DNA from: Corynebacterium sp.
Lineage (GTDB): Bacteria > Actinomycetota > Actinomycetes > Mycobacteriales > Mycobacteriaceae
Assembly (NCBI RefSeq): GCF_030532715.1
Contig: NZ_JAUNKO010000007.1
Span: forward strand, 62,001-126,000
Direction of reading: 5' to 3'
DNA length: 64,000 nucleotides
In this document: in pieces, positions 27,211-36,464 of the stretch
How the letters are laid out: each line of letters starts with the position of its first letter
Position numbering within the stretch: the stretch's first letter is position 1
Translations under genes and position numbers: made by a program
The notes under the pieces: generated by a model
The model's input: the letters and a program-made list of their open reading frames with translations, nothing else
Told to the model about the DNA's origin: nothing
Databases searched by the model: none

Positions 27211-27300
27211 GCCGTAGGTCTGCCACTAGCCGCTTGGCGGATGTGCCACTGGCCGTGTTGGATGTGCTATCTGCCGTGTTGGATGTGCCTGAGGCAGATG
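27211..27300. repeat. degenerate tandem repeat, unit about 21 bp
   Basis: About four units begin at 27211, 27229, 27252 and 27273. The last two share GCCGTGTTGGATGTGC exactly with a 21-bp period; the first two are diverged. The array lies in the 525-bp gap after the AEC gene. No convincing coding sequence is visible in this gap; an overlapping 114-codon frame is a by-product of the repeat. Confidence 0.6.
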
Positions 27301-27342
27301 CAGCAGCCGCTGTGTTTTCCCAGGATAATCCGGTTTGAAAAC
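27272..27342. repeat. dispersed intergenic repeat, copy A
   Basis: It shares GCCGTGTTRGATSTGCCTG, GAGGCAGATS and, at its end, GGTTTGAAAAC with a shorter copy at 47728-47780. The core is an inverted repeat GATGTGCC-TGA-GGCAGATG, imperfect here and perfect in copy B. Further GGCAGATC words follow at about 27346 and 27365. Confidence 0.55.
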
Positions 27343-27608
27343 AAGGCAGATCCTACGAAGCCAGGCAGATCGTACATGGCCGTTGAAAGCGGCGACGAGA
27401 TGCAGCTAACGGGAAGGCAGCAAGGCAATGCGCGGCGCAAAAGGGCCGGGAAAGGTCCGCGTCGAGGGCGGAACCCAAGAGTTTCTGGCTTCACTTACGC
27501 GTGTTAGGGCCAGGTGGGCATACCAACATGGTCAGGTTTGGGGAATGCTGAGCCACTGGGGTGGGGAAGACAGTCTTCGGCGTGAAGCTTGGCCGCTAAG
27601 TGTCGGCG

Positions 27609-28613
27609 CTAGGATGTGGCGTTATCTTCGGCGCGTTTGATGGCGTGGCGGAGGGTAGCTATGAGCCTGCGGGGGTTTCTCAGTAGGCCGTGGGTGATGC
27701 GCAGTGGTTCCCAACCGAGCTCGCGAAGTCGGATGAAAACTGTGGCGTCGTAGTCACGTTGGTCGCGTCGGAGATGGTGTTCGCCGTCATAGAGCAGCGC
27801 CACTTGAATATCTTTCCAACCGGAGTCGAGGGTGGTTAATCGTTTGGAGCCGTCGTTGGAAAGCGCTCCGGAGTCGTAGATGGGTATTTGGACGTCAAGG
27901 CAGTCGCGAACCTGCTTGGCGATCAGCCGCAGCGCGGTTTCCGGGGGAGATTCCGCACCGGTGCTGGACTGTCTCCAGAGTTTTTTCAACTGCCGGTTGC
28001 TAAAAATATTGCGGGCTGCTTCGCATACAAGGCCAAAATTTAATATGTGTTTGCAGCACTGGCGGAGAGCGTCGATGAGTTGGATGGCGCGGACTTCCCA
28101 CAGCTCGAAGTTGGGCACTTCATAGACCCACCAGGAGTGGTGGCCGCGCTGCAGGTCAATGAGGCAATCTACCAGCGCGAACTCGGGGGTAACCACTTGC
28201 ATGCTTGGCATTTCCGAGTCGGGCGTCCACACTTTGGTTTTAGTGCGCAACCTGCGGCGGGTGGCGTCGAGAGGGTTGTGGCTCAGGCGAAAATTGCTTT
28301 GAACGTGGAGGGTGATGTGGGCGTCGTCAACCCAGCAATCGAGGCCGGCGTAGGCTGCGGCAGCCCAACCGCCGATAATGGCATTGGGGGTTTGGGTGTA
28401 ATGGGCGCGGGCACGCACCTTGATTGGGGCGACGAAGCTATGGTGCTGCGGGTGGTGGCGGGCACCCCACCGTATTTGGTCGGGCTGGCGGGACAGCGCC
28501 TGTGGAGCAACCAGTCTGCGGGTGATGTTGAAGAACTTGGTATCAAGAAGCTTGGTACGGCGTGTGAACATACCCATGGCACCAGTGGTAGGCCGAATGA
28601 ACCGCAGTAGCAA
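27609..28613 (-). CDS. AbiEi/DUF559-like protein, nuclease-type C-terminus
   Basis: These 334 residues have an N-terminal half like the AbiEi-type/transcriptional domain often found before DUF559, and a C-terminal half resembling the DUF559 Vsr-like nuclease fold. Visible elements are SPPETALRLIAKQVRD, TTLDSGWKDIQVALLYDGEHH and RLRELGWEPLRITHGLLRNP. The usual Glu in the vavEYDG motif reads ALLYDG, so catalysis is questionable. Start choices are 28613, 28577 and 28571. It is a lone accessory gene; a defence or DNA-repair link is only family-based. A 12-bp hairpin lies 23 bp upstream. Confidence 0.7.
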   Translation of the reverse strand: MLLRFIRPTTGAMGMFTRRTKLLDTKFFNITRRLVAPQALSRQPDQIRWGARHHPQHHSFVAPIKVRARAHYTQTPNAIIGGWAAAAYAGLDCWVDDAHITLHVQSNFRLSHNPLDATRRRLRTKTKVWTPDSEMPSMQVVTPEFALVDCLIDLQRGHHSWWVYEVPNFELWEVRAIQLIDALRQCCKHILNFGLVCEAARNIFSNRQLKKLWRQSSTGAESPPETALRLIAKQVRDCLDVQIPIYDSGALSNDGSKRLTTLDSGWKDIQVALLYDGEHHLRRDQRDYDATVFIRLRELGWEPLRITHGLLRNPRRLIATLRHAIKRAEDNATS

Positions 28614-28635
28614 GGCTCGTTCCGGGCATCCCCGC

Positions 28636-28670
28636 GAACCTGTGGATAATTAGAAACAATCCACAGGTTC
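28636..28670. other. 12-bp perfect hairpin containing a DnaA-box match
   Basis: GAACCTGTGGAT and ATCCACAGGTTC pair perfectly around an 11-nt loop, 23 bp before the start of the DUF559-like gene. On the reverse strand 28641-28649 reads TTATCCACA, the consensus DnaA box. It may be an operator, a cruciform or a chance DnaA box; it is not at a replication origin by context. Confidence 0.5.
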
Positions 28671-28942
28671 ATCAAGCATCAGCGAAAATAAGGTGGCGCA
28701 CCGGAGGTTGAAAGGGTATTATGCCGCGAGCTGCGCGTGGGTAGGTTTTCGCTTTACGACGCCCCACCTTCCGCACCTCCCAGCGGGCCGCCGACGGGGC
28801 AACGCCACGAAAACCCTGACGCCTTGCCGAACATTTTGTTGTTGGGGGATCAGGGAATCCCAATTGCATGCTCATGATACGTGGTGGTTACACGTGTTTT
28901 TCATGAGCTGGTTTTGAACGGTACGCATGGAATTCCGTGACG
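28671..28942. other. gene-free accessory gap
   Basis: I see no supported gene here; the only frame (67 codons, reverse strand) lacks a ribosome site and any recognisable features. CTCATG (28871) and CATGAG (28902) with inner ACGTG/CACGT arms may form a weak terminator after the protease operon, but no T tract follows. Confidence 0.4.
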
Positions 28943-29779
28943 TTATTGCTGCTGCTCAATAAAAGCCGCGATGGAATCCTGGCCTAAACTCCGCTCCGTT
29001 TCCGTGGATTCGGCATGCGCCTCGGTGGTTTGGGTGATCCAATCCACGTGCGGATGCAGGGACGTGTGAATTAGGCGACTATCCTCGCCGTCGCGGCAGG
29101 AGGGGTTCACGGTGCCAGCGGTGTGTATGGCAAACAGTTTGTCGCCGCGGAACACCGCTGCGCCAGAATCCCCGCCGCAGGTACGAGAAGCCCCGGCTGA
29201 ACGGCTTTCCAGCACATCGCGGGCGATCCCGCCATGAACCTTCGTCTGGTCCAGGAGCTGCTCGATCCGCACTTCGGCCAGCGAAGGATAGTCATGCTCC
29301 CCGCCATAGCCAACTACATTCAGGTAGTCCCCTTGAGCGGGCGGCTCGTCAGCGAGCGTGAAATCCTCGGCAATAATGCCATCGGAGACTTTGAGCAGGA
29401 CGAAATCATACTCGCTGGATTTTGTGTACACGGCCTCTACTCCGGCGACATCGTGCGTGCGGTTTTGGAGCACTCGCATGCGCGAATCTTGGTCCGGAAT
29501 GCAATGGCGAGCTGTCATCCACCATTGGTCGTGCAAATGCGTCGCGGTGCAATCGCGGCGTGGGCGCTCATCCTCGTTGGCTACACTCCACAATGCGGCC
29601 ACGCGGTCATCAGCAACGGGTACGGTGCTCGTTGCCTCCGGGAACATGACCGTGTTTTTCCCATAGGTCAGGCCCGGATTAGCAGCGGCAGGTTGATTCG
29701 AGATCAGCAGCGGAAACAAACACACACAGCCGAGGATGCGGCGCGCAGTAAGTTTCATCGATTGCTTGAAGTCGATCAT
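28943..29779 (-). CDS. secreted trypsin-like serine protease
   Basis: These 278 residues start with a signal peptide (hydrophobic ILGCVCLFPLLIS, likely cleavage after PAAA near residue 33). The chymotrypsin-fold triad is visible: H92 in MTARHC, D125 in EYDFVLLK and S205 in TCGGDSGAAV. Mature enzyme would be extracellular. The ATG overlaps the TGA of the 77-residue membrane gene (ATGA), so the two are translationally coupled. As the last gene of a three-gene operon with a glycine-zipper secreted protein, it may process that protein, but this is inference. Confidence 0.88.
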   Translation of the reverse strand: MIDFKQSMKLTARRILGCVCLFPLLISNQPAAANPGLTYGKNTVMFPEATSTVPVADDRVAALWSVANEDERPRRDCTATHLHDQWWMTARHCIPDQDSRMRVLQNRTHDVAGVEAVYTKSSEYDFVLLKVSDGIIAEDFTLADEPPAQGDYLNVVGYGGEHDYPSLAEVRIEQLLDQTKVHGGIARDVLESRSAGASRTCGGDSGAAVFRGDKLFAIHTAGTVNPSCRDGEDSRLIHTSLHPHVDWITQTTEAHAESTETERSLGQDSIAAFIEQQQ

Positions 29780-30009
29780 TCCGAATCGGGTTTCTGTTCG
29801 TTACCCTTTGCGTCTTTACCTCGTGCGGCGAGATAACAAATGATGGGAAAAAGGAACGCGGCAAGGGCAAACAACGCCGGGGGGAACAGTAGTCCCTTGA
29901 GGAACGCGCCGTCGTAAACAAACAAACCGGTGATTACCCCCAACACCCAAGCGATGAAAATCGGCGGACCGGAAATACGTGCAGCCCTACGTAGAGTTTC
30001 AGCAGACAT
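29776..30009 (-). CDS. two-helix membrane protein between glycine-zipper protein and protease
   Basis: This 77-residue protein has two hydrophobic segments (IFIAWVLGVITGLFVYDG and LLFPPALFALAAFLFPIICYL) and a charged C-terminus (ARGKDAKGNEQKPDSE). GAGGA lies 6 nt before the ATG. It follows the glycine-zipper gene by 14 bp and overlaps the protease by 4 bp. Size and position resemble bacteriocin immunity proteins, but no sequence family is recognised. Confidence 0.7.
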   Translation of the reverse strand: MSAETLRRAARISGPPIFIAWVLGVITGLFVYDGAFLKGLLFPPALFALAAFLFPIICYLAARGKDAKGNEQKPDSE

Positions 30010-30023
30010 GATGCGTCCTCGCT

Positions 30024-30590
30024 TTAACAGGATGCGGCTGCGCCGGTAAGGCCGCCGCTAATGCCGCCAGCAATACCGCCGCCGATAGCGCCGGCACCTA
30101 CACCCCACGGCCCGCCAACGGCGCCAATGCCTGCGGCTGTGCCAGCCCCCGCAATTGCGCCTGTGCCGGTTCCGCCGACGGTGCCTGCTGCGCAACGGCC
30201 CCAATCATCCCACCAGCCCTCGTTCACATTGCCGTGCTCGTCGGCGATGGAAACGAGGAGAATATTGTCCGGCTGAAGCTCGTAATGGAATGTGATCTTC
30301 TGCCCTTGCTTATTCACGCCCTCGGTGGGGAGCTCTTCCAACACATCGCCGTCATCGACCACGGATACACCGCCGTCATCGTGCGCCTTGAAGCGGTACT
30401 CGTCGGAGACCTTGATTTCAAGATTTCGTTGGTCATCCGTGGCTCGGTAGTACCAAGCATCACTGTTCGAGGATTCGGCGCCGTGGGTCGTGGTGGCCGC
30501 GGGCGCTTGATCGGCCGCTATTGCTGCCGGGGAATAGATAGTCACGCTGAGCCCAATTACTGCCGCTGTGAGTAGTTTCTGCAACCGCAT
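30024..30590 (-). CDS. secreted protein with C-terminal glycine-zipper domain (bacteriocin-like)
   Basis: From ATG 30590, which has AAGGAG at 6 nt, the protein is 188 residues. It has a signal peptide (1-26, cleavage after AAIA), a beta-rich middle domain (45-125) and a C-terminal glycine-zipper segment from about 134 to 187, bounded by C133 (WWDDWGRC) and C188, the last residue. The zipper is built of repeated GxxxG steps such as GTGTGAIAGAG and GAIGGGIAGGISGG, as in pore-forming class II bacteriocins and membrane-inserting peptides. The two cysteines could form a disulfide enclosing the zipper. It is the first gene of the operon with the two-helix protein and the protease. The function is not established. 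Confidence 0.75.
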   Translation of the reverse strand: MRLQKLLTAAVIGLSVTIYSPAAIAADQAPAATTTHGAESSNSDAWYYRATDDQRNLEIKVSDEYRFKAHDDGGVSVVDDGDVLEELPTEGVNKQGQKITFHYELQPDNILLVSIADEHGNVNEGWWDDWGRCAAGTVGGTGTGAIAGAGTAAGIGAVGGPWGVGAGAIGGGIAGGISGGLTGAAASC

Positions 30591-30850
30591 GATGATCTCC
30601 TTAGATCTCTTGGCGTACTTATGGGATGAAATGAGCCCCATCGTCAAGGCGGGAGAAGCTCCCGATTGATGCGTGGGGGTTTGGGATACGGATTTCAAAA
30701 ACGGGTCTTAGCTGTCGCTCAATATTCCGGCACGTAGGAAAATTCAGCGTTTTTCACGGGAGTGAAATCAGCGTTCAGAATTTTTGGTATGGAGCGAACA
30801 AATATGGTTACGAACTATCTGTCGCGCACAATTTAGATGGCTGGCCGAAG

Positions 30851-31087
30851 CTATGGGATTGTGCGCACTTTGATGCTCGGCTGTTGTTCTCGGATCGTTG
30901 TTTTCAAATCCAAATACCGTTTAGTAGCAGCGGATGCGCCCGCGACGCTGAGTGTTTCCGTGCCCGCAGCAGGGGCAGTTTTGGTCGCGGCTTCCGCAAC
31001 GTCGGTATGAGTCAGTCCAGCTTTGAGAAATAGAGTGGAAAAGGTGAGAAGTGTTGTCAATGCGCGTTTGGGTAGTCGTTTTTTCGT
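30851..31087 (-). pseudogene. small exported-protein gene with apparent ACG start
   Basis: The reverse frame encodes a good signal peptide, KKRLPKRALTTLLTFSTLF followed by an AEAA-type cleavage region, then about 40 residues of unknown function ending at TAG 30851. The only standard start in frame is TTG 31060, inside the signal peptide and with no ribosome site. AAAGG lies exactly 5 nt before an ACG at 31087. That pattern suggests an ATG-to-ACG change, either a start-lost pseudogene or a weakly used ACG start. About 260 bp upstream of the glycine-zipper gene is otherwise empty. Confidence 0.4.
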
Positions 31088-31191
31088 TTCTACCTTTCTG
31101 CTTGAATTGCTTACCTAACTAACGCTAATTTTGCGGTTTGGAACCTGTCAACCCTTATGTTTTGCAAATCTATCCGAGGGGGTAAAATTAT

Positions 31192-31275
31192 ATGCTTGTG
31201 ATTCCGTGCGCAGGAGTTTCAAAGCAAGGATGGGGTGTACACAATTCTCGTGTAATAGCTTGGCGGCGATGGTGA
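31192..31275 (+). CDS. possible 27-codon leader peptide before menD
   Basis: ATG 31192 has GAGGGGG about 10 nt upstream and opens a 27-codon frame ending WRRW-stop at 31275; three of its last 14 residues are Trp. It ends 55 bp before menD. No attenuator hairpins are evident and menD has its own -10 box, so this remains speculative. Confidence 0.25.
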   Translation: MLVIPCAGVSKQGWGVHNSRVIAWRRW

Positions 31276-31330
31276 GTTTATGAATTGCTTGCTTCGCCTT
31301 AGGGAAGCGCCGCGGCTTATCATATTTGGC

Positions 31331-32911
31331 ATGACTGCCACGATCGCCGCAGCGGTAGCTGCAGAGCTCGCCGCCGTGTGTACGGATGTTGTTGTGTGCC
31401 CGGGCTCCCGGAATGCGCCACTGCTTTTGGCTTTGCGTAGACGAAGAGACCTCCGCATTCACGTTCGTATAGATGAGCGATCCGCAGCGTTCCTTGCCTT
31501 GGGTTTCGCGCGCGCTCAGGGGCGACCCGTGGCCGTCGTGATGACCTCTGGGACGGCCGTGGCGCATTGCTTGCCCGCCATGATCGAGGCGCACCATTCG
31601 AATATTCCTTTGTTGGTGGTGAGCGCGGACCGTCCGTCGCGGCTCGTGGGCACAGGCGCCAGTCAAACCATCGACCAGCTTGATATTTTTGGAAAGTTCG
31701 CTCGCACATTCAATATTGAAGGCGAGGAAAAGGGGGAAACCAGGCAAGCGATCGATGCGGCGCCGGCTCACCTCAATGTGGCGTTGGATACCCCGCTCGC
31801 CGTGGTAGCGGAGCCGCTGGAAACGCGGCGTCGGGAGGTGCGGGCGTCGGAAAGCGACTACGGCGAGGTGCAGCTCGACCTCACCCGGCGAACCCTTGTT
31901 ATTGCAGGTGATGGCGCGTGGCCGATTGAGGAGCTTGCCGATGTGCCCACCATCGCCGAGCCCAGTGCGCCCGCGCCGTTTGTGCCCGTCCACCCCCTTG
32001 CAGCCGGGATTCTCGCGCGCACCCAGGTGAGTGCGGAGGGCTACGTGGTGGAGACGAAGCCGGAGCAAGTTGTGGTGGTGGGGCATCCCACCCTGCACCG
32101 AGGGGTATTGAAACTGATGTCCGATCCCGAGGTGGATCTGATGGTGGTGACGCGCACTACGCCAACCGATCCGGCGAGGAAAGCGGTGCAGGTGGGGTCG
32201 CGGGTCCGCGTGACCGGCAAACAACCCCCGGCGTGGCTGAAGGTATGTTCGGCCGCCTCTGAGGTAGCAATCGAACAGGTCCGTGAAGTATTGGAAAGGT
32301 ATTCGATGACCGGGCTGCACGTTGCGGCGGCGGTGGCGGACACCCTGGCCGTCGGGGACGTGCTGGTGGTGGGCGCATCTAACCCCGTGCGGGATTTGAG
32401 CCTCGTTGGGCTGCCCTTCGACGGCGTGGAGTGCTATGCCCAGCGCGGCGTGGCCGGGATCGATGGCATGATCGCGCAATCTGTGGGGATCGCGCTGGCC
32501 AAGCAGCAACAGCACCCCGACGAGTTGCGGCCGCCGCGGGTGGTTTCGCTCATGGGGGACTTGACGTTCCTGCACGATGCGGGCTCGCTGCTGATCGGCC
32601 CGCTGGAGGCGCGACCCGAAAACCTCACCATTGTGGTGGCCAATGATAACGGTGGCGGCATTTTCGAACTTTTGGAAATCGGTGCGCCTGAATTTCGTGA
32701 AGACTTTGAGCGTTTGTTCGGAACGCCGCATGACGCGGACGTCGAGAAGCTTTGTGCCGGTTATGGCGTGCCGTATGTGAAGGTATCTTCGGTAGCGGAG
32801 TTGCTCACGGCGCTCTTCGATACCGTAGAGGTAACCCCCGGCGTTCGCGTCATTGAGGCGAGCACCGGGCGAGACAACCGCCGCGATATGCACCTGGAAT
32901 TGAAACTATGA
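31331..32911 (+). CDS. menD: SEPHCHC synthase (2-succinyl-5-enolpyruvyl-6-hydroxy-3-cyclohexene-1-carboxylate synthase)
   Basis: This ThDP-dependent enzyme joins isochorismate and 2-oxoglutarate, the first committed menaquinone step. The 526 residues contain the family blocks [28 protein letters not shown] (ThDP-activating Glu), [12 protein letters not shown], and the ThDP-binding [13 protein letters not shown]...[11 protein letters not shown] 31331 lies 7 nt after TATCAT, so the transcript may be leaderless; an in-frame ATG at 31280 is less likely. Confidence 0.95.
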   Translation: MTATIAAAVAAELAAVCTDVVVCPGSRNAPLLLALRRRRDLRIHVRIDERSAAFLALGFARAQGRPVAVVMTSGTAVAHCLPAMIEAHHSNIPLLVVSADRPSRLVGTGASQTIDQLDIFGKFARTFNIEGEEKGETRQAIDAAPAHLNVALDTPLAVVAEPLETRRREVRASESDYGEVQLDLTRRTLVIAGDGAWPIEELADVPTIAEPSAPAPFVPVHPLAAGILARTQVSAEGYVVETKPEQVVVVGHPTLHRGVLKLMSDPEVDLMVVTRTTPTDPARKAVQVGSRVRVTGKQPPAWLKVCSAASEVAIEQVREVLERYSMTGLHVAAAVADTLAVGDVLVVGASNPVRDLSLVGLPFDGVECYAQRGVAGIDGMIAQSVGIALAKQQQHPDELRPPRVVSLMGDLTFLHDAGSLLIGPLEARPENLTIVVANDNGGGIFELLEIGAPEFREDFERLFGTPHDADVEKLCAGYGVPYVKVSSVAELLTALFDTVEVTPGVRVIEASTGRDNRRDMHLELKL

Positions 32912-33318
32912 TTCGACGTCTGCACCAACTGGTGCTGCTGCTGTGGATTGCGTGTCTGCTGGGGTCGGTAAGCATGGTTGCCGGGGCCTGGCTGAATGAC
33001 CGCACCATATCCGCCGATCCTGGGCGAGCGCTCGCCCGCGTCACCGCCGTGGGCACCCCCACCACCGTGGATTACCAAGACGAAGAAGGCATCTTCCACT
33101 CGCCACAGGCCGGGTTACTGTACCCCACAGGTTTAGGCGTGGGGCAACGCGTGTGGGTGACCTACGCTAAGAGCAATCCGGACCTTGTGAAGGTGGAACA
33201 CCGAACGTGGCACCTCGCGGTGGTGCCCGCGCTGAGTATCGCGGCGGTGGGCAGTTTTATTGCCATCGTGTTGTGGGCGCTGGTGTCAGGGCTTGGCACG
33301 TTGCGGAGGTCGCGGTGA
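32908..33318 (+). CDS. DUF3592-like membrane protein
   Basis: This 136-residue protein has a helix at each end ([20 protein letters not shown] and [20 protein letters not shown]) enclosing a small beta-rich extracytoplasmic domain, as in DUF3592. It overlaps menD by 4 bp and mgtA by 4 bp. The same gene order (menD, small membrane protein, mgtA, menG) occurs in Mycobacterium tuberculosis (Rv0555-Rv0558). Function unknown. Confidence 0.82.
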   Translation: MIRRLHQLVLLLWIACLLGSVSMVAGAWLNDRTISADPGRALARVTAVGTPTTVDYQDEEGIFHSPQAGLLYPTGLGVGQRVWVTYAKSNPDLVKVEHRTWHLAVVPALSIAAVGSFIAIVLWALVSGLGTLRRSR

Positions 33319-34436
33319 AAGTAGCCATCGTCGCGGAATCCTTTCTGCCCAATATCAACGGCGTGACCAACTCCGTGTTGCGCGTTTTGGAATACTTGCG
33401 GGAGCAGGGGCACGAGGCCATCGTGATCGCCCCGGGGGCGCGAGATTTTGAAGAGGAAATAGGGGATTACCTGGGGTTTCCTATCACGCGCGTGCCCACG
33501 ATCATGGTGCCGTTGATTGATTCGCTGCCGATTGGGGTGCCGCGGCCGGTGGTGACGCAGGCGATTCGGGAATTCGCCCCGGATGTGGTGCACCTCGCGT
33601 CGCCGTTTGTATTGGGCGGTGCGGGTGCGTTTGCGGCGCGTATGCTGCAGATTCCCACGGTGGCCGTGTACCAAACCGACGTTGCGGGGTTTGCGAGCCG
33701 CTATCATCTTTCGCCGCTTGCTGCGGCCAGCTGGGAATGGACGAAGACTTTGCACAATATGTGCACTCGGACATTGGCGCCTTCCTCCGCGGCGATTGCG
33801 GACCTCCACGAACACGGCATCGAACGCGTGTATCACTGGGGGAGGGGTGTCGACGCCGCGCTTTTCCACCCCGACAAGCGCAGCGAACGCTTGCGGCGAG
33901 AATGGTCGCCGCGGCAGGTTCCAATCGTGGGTTTCGTCGGCCGACTTGCAGCTGAAAAGGGCGCGCACAGGTTGGGTGCGCTAGCGAATTCTGATGTGCA
34001 ATTGGTGATTATTGGCGACGGCCCCGAACGCCCCGCCCTTGAGGAACAGCTCCCCGGGGCGATTTTTATGGGCGCCCTCGCTGGTGAGGAACTTGCGGCG
34101 GCCTACGCCAGCCTCGATGTGTTCGTACACCCCGGCGAACACGAGACCTTTTGCCAGGCGGTGCAGGAGGCGTTGGCTTCCGGTGTTCCGGCAATCGCGC
34201 CGCGGGTGGGCGGGCCCATCGACCTCATCCATAACGGTGTGAACGGCTTTTTGCTCCCCCCGGAGCGCTTCGAGCAAGACTTACCAGCCAAGGTGGCTCA
34301 AGTAACGCCGACGATGCGGACAGCGGCGCGGGAGGGTGTGTGCGATAAAACCTGGTCGAGCATTTGTGCGCAGCTGATCCGCCACTATGAGGCGGTGATT
34401 TCGGAGGTGGCGGAGAAAGCCAGGTACCCTCATTGA
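33315..34436 (+). CDS. mgtA: GDP-mannose-dependent alpha-mannosyltransferase
   Basis: This 373-residue GT-B, GT4-family enzyme starts at GTG 33315, coupled to the DUF3592 gene. N-terminal [20 protein letters not shown] and the C-terminal donor site [16 protein letters not shown] with [25 protein letters not shown] (the E-x7-E motif) are clear. By synteny and similarity it is the MgtA that adds mannose to glucuronyl-diacylglycerol in corynebacterial lipomannan synthesis; the exact acceptor here is inferred. Confidence 0.88.
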   Translation: MKVAIVAESFLPNINGVTNSVLRVLEYLREQGHEAIVIAPGARDFEEEIGDYLGFPITRVPTIMVPLIDSLPIGVPRPVVTQAIREFAPDVVHLASPFVLGGAGAFAARMLQIPTVAVYQTDVAGFASRYHLSPLAAASWEWTKTLHNMCTRTLAPSSAAIADLHEHGIERVYHWGRGVDAALFHPDKRSERLRREWSPRQVPIVGFVGRLAAEKGAHRLGALANSDVQLVIIGDGPERPALEEQLPGAIFMGALAGEELAAAYASLDVFVHPGEHETFCQAVQEALASGVPAIAPRVGGPIDLIHNGVNGFLLPPERFEQDLPAKVAQVTPTMRTAAREGVCDKTWSSICAQLIRHYEAVISEVAEKARYPH

Positions 34437-34437
34437 C

Positions 34438-35151
34438 GTGGCTAAGGCAAACCTGGAGAAACTCCCCGCAGACGTCGCCCGAATGTTTGACGGCGTGGGG
34501 GAGAAATACGACATCACCAACGCAATCCTTTCCCTCGGGCAGGACCGCATGTGGCGCCGCCGCACCCGCGAACGTCTCGCCCTGCGCCCCGGCGAACGCG
34601 TGCTCGATTTGGCTGCGGGTACCGCCGTGTCCACCGTGGAGCTCAGCAAATCCGGTGCTTGGGTTGTGGCCTGCGATTTTTCCCAAGGCATGCTCGCCGC
34701 CGGACGCGACCGCGACGTGCCAAAGGTGGTTGGGGACGGTATGCACCTGCCCTTCCGGGACGGGTTTTTCGACGCCGTGACCATCAGCTTCGGCCTGCGA
34801 AACATCCACGATCCACAACGCGGGCTGCAAGAGCTTGCACGCGTGACCAAGCCCGGCGGGCGGCTCACGGTAGCGGAGTTCTCCACGCCTGTGGTGCCGC
34901 TTTTTGGCACGGTGTATAAGGAATATCTCATGCGCTGGTTGCCGGCCGTGGCTCGGGTGGTGTCCTCTAACCCCGAAGCCTACGAATACTTGGCCGATTC
35001 GATCCGGGCCTGGCCGGACCAAGAAGGGCTAGCCAAGCTGATTCAGCAGTCTGGTTGGAGCGACTGCGGCTGGCAAAACCTCACCCTGGGTGTTACCGCC
35101 CTGCACTCGGCGGTCAAGCCCGCCGAGCCTAGCGTGGCTGACCCCAAATAG
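34438..35151 (+). CDS. menG: demethylmenaquinone methyltransferase
   Basis: This SAM-dependent enzyme makes menaquinone from demethylmenaquinone. The 237 residues show the UbiE/MenG blocks [20 protein letters not shown], the SAM loop [37 protein letters not shown] and the C-terminal Y-E-Y-L-x-SI region. The GTG start lies one base after the mgtA stop. The 3' end overlaps convergent menJ by 23 bp. Confidence 0.95.
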   Translation: MAKANLEKLPADVARMFDGVGEKYDITNAILSLGQDRMWRRRTRERLALRPGERVLDLAAGTAVSTVELSKSGAWVVACDFSQGMLAAGRDRDVPKVVGDGMHLPFRDGFFDAVTISFGLRNIHDPQRGLQELARVTKPGGRLTVAEFSTPVVPLFGTVYKEYLMRWLPAVARVVSSNPEAYEYLADSIRAWPDQEGLAKLIQQSGWSDCGWQNLTLGVTALHSAVKPAEPSVADPK

Positions 35152-36343
35152 ATCCGCGGGTCAGGCTTCCGGCGCGACGCCACAGGCGGGACACGAGGTC
35201 TCGATCCTCGTCGGTGACAAGGTTGCCCATTAGTCGCGCCGCGTGTTGCATCACGGTGTTGGCTAGGGGGCCCCGGAACGTCAATGGGCCCGCTAGCGGC
35301 AAGAATTGGGGGTAGGTCAGCGCGCGTGCCAGTGTTCTGGCCAGCAGGAATGCCTCCCCATAGTGGGAGCGCAATTGGTCGGGCCAGAGGTTAGAGTAAT
35401 CGGCGGCGCCGAGCAGATTGACGGCCAACTCGGCGGTTTCTAGGCCGTAGTCGATGCCTTCGCCGTTGAGTGGGTTGACGCAGGCGGCAGCGTCGCCGAT
35501 GAGCATCCAGTTCGGGCCTGCCACGCCAGAGACCGCCCCACCCATGGGGAGCAGGGCGCTCGCCACCCGCTCCGGCTCGCCGAACGACCATTCGGATTGT
35601 TGGGCGGCGTAAATAGCTAGCAGTTTTTTCGTATTGATTTTCGCGGGCCGCGCGGCGGTGGACAAGGCGCCGCAACCGACGTTGGCATGAGTGCGGCCAA
35701 GTGGGAAAATCCAACCGTAGCCGGGCTGGACCACGTTGTTGGAGTCGCGAAGCTCCAGGTGAGAATGAATCCACGGTTCGGCGCCGCGGGGAGTACTGCA
35801 ATACGCGCGGGCCGCAATGCCGTACACCTCGTTCTTGTGCCAGGTGCGGCCGAGCGCCTTGCCCACCGGAGAGCGGACGCCGTCAGCAACGATTAAATGT
35901 TTGAAACGTACGCGCTCGTCGCCGACCTGTAAGGATGTGACGCGCCCAGCTTGCACCTGCGGATCGGACGCCGGGGAGCCGTCTCGCAACGTCACGCCAG
36001 CTTCGCATGCGTGTTTGACAAGCAGGGCGTCGAGTTCCGCGCGCGGCATGGCAGAACCCACCGTGCCGAATTTCGTGTCGGGCCACGGAGCGGTGACGGA
36101 GCCGCCGAAGCCGTGCAACTTCAAGCCGTGGGACGTGTAGCGGGACGTTACGTCCACACCCATGGCGCGCAATTGGTGGATGGCGCGCGGGGTCAGCCCA
36201 TCGCCGCACGTCTTATCCCGCGGAAAGCCCGCGGAATCTACGAGCAAAGTTTCGAATCCGCGGTTGGCTGCGAACAAGGCGGCGGCGGCGCCGGCGGGCC
36301 CGGCCCCAACGACGAGGACGTCAACACTAGTCACAGGGCTCAT
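35129..36343 (-). CDS. menJ: menaquinone polyprenyl-chain reductase (geranylgeranyl reductase family)
   Basis: This 404-residue FAD enzyme has the N-terminal dinucleotide motif [18 protein letters not shown], the family's [16 protein letters not shown] block and the second FAD motif [17 protein letters not shown]. The orthologue Rv0561c (MenJ) saturates one isoprene unit of menaquinone. The gene neighbourhood (menG, polyprenyl synthase) supports the same role. It diverges from the polyprenyl diphosphate synthase gene. Confidence 0.88.
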   Translation of the reverse strand: MSPVTSVDVLVVGAGPAGAAAALFAANRGFETLLVDSAGFPRDKTCGDGLTPRAIHQLRAMGVDVTSRYTSHGLKLHGFGGSVTAPWPDTKFGTVGSAMPRAELDALLVKHACEAGVTLRDGSPASDPQVQAGRVTSLQVGDERVRFKHLIVADGVRSPVGKALGRTWHKNEVYGIAARAYCSTPRGAEPWIHSHLELRDSNNVVQPGYGWIFPLGRTHANVGCGALSTAARPAKINTKKLLAIYAAQQSEWSFGEPERVASALLPMGGAVSGVAGPNWMLIGDAAACVNPLNGEGIDYGLETAELAVNLLGAADYSNLWPDQLRSHYGEAFLLARTLARALTYPQFLPLAGPLTFRGPLANTVMQHAARLMGNLVTDEDRDLVSRLWRRAGSLTRGSIWGQPR

Positions 36344-36464
36344 TGTCCCACGCGGCTATCCCGGGATGTGGGAAGGGTACCTATTCGACTACGGTTAGTG
36401 GTTAGCTATGTACAATCCGCCCGTACCGGGCCACCTTTTTCAAGAAACACGAGGGCTTCGACGG

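Noticed and set aside
27163..27507. 114-codon frame in the gap after the AEC gene
   Set aside because: Its Cys/Trp-rich part (CHWPCWMCYLPCWMC) is only the translation of the 21-bp tandem repeat; no ribosome site and no plausible protein around it.
28672..28875. 67-codon reverse frame between the DUF559-like gene and the protease
   Set aside because: No ribosome site, no signal or membrane segment, composition like non-coding DNA.
31100..31125. Possible DtxR iron box (TTACCTAACTAACGCTAAT)
   Set aside because: Only one half resembles the DtxR palindrome; the second half does not match.
31148..32893. 581-codon antisense frame across menD
   Set aside because: Rich in His, Arg and Gln without domains, the usual signature of a complement-strand shadow.
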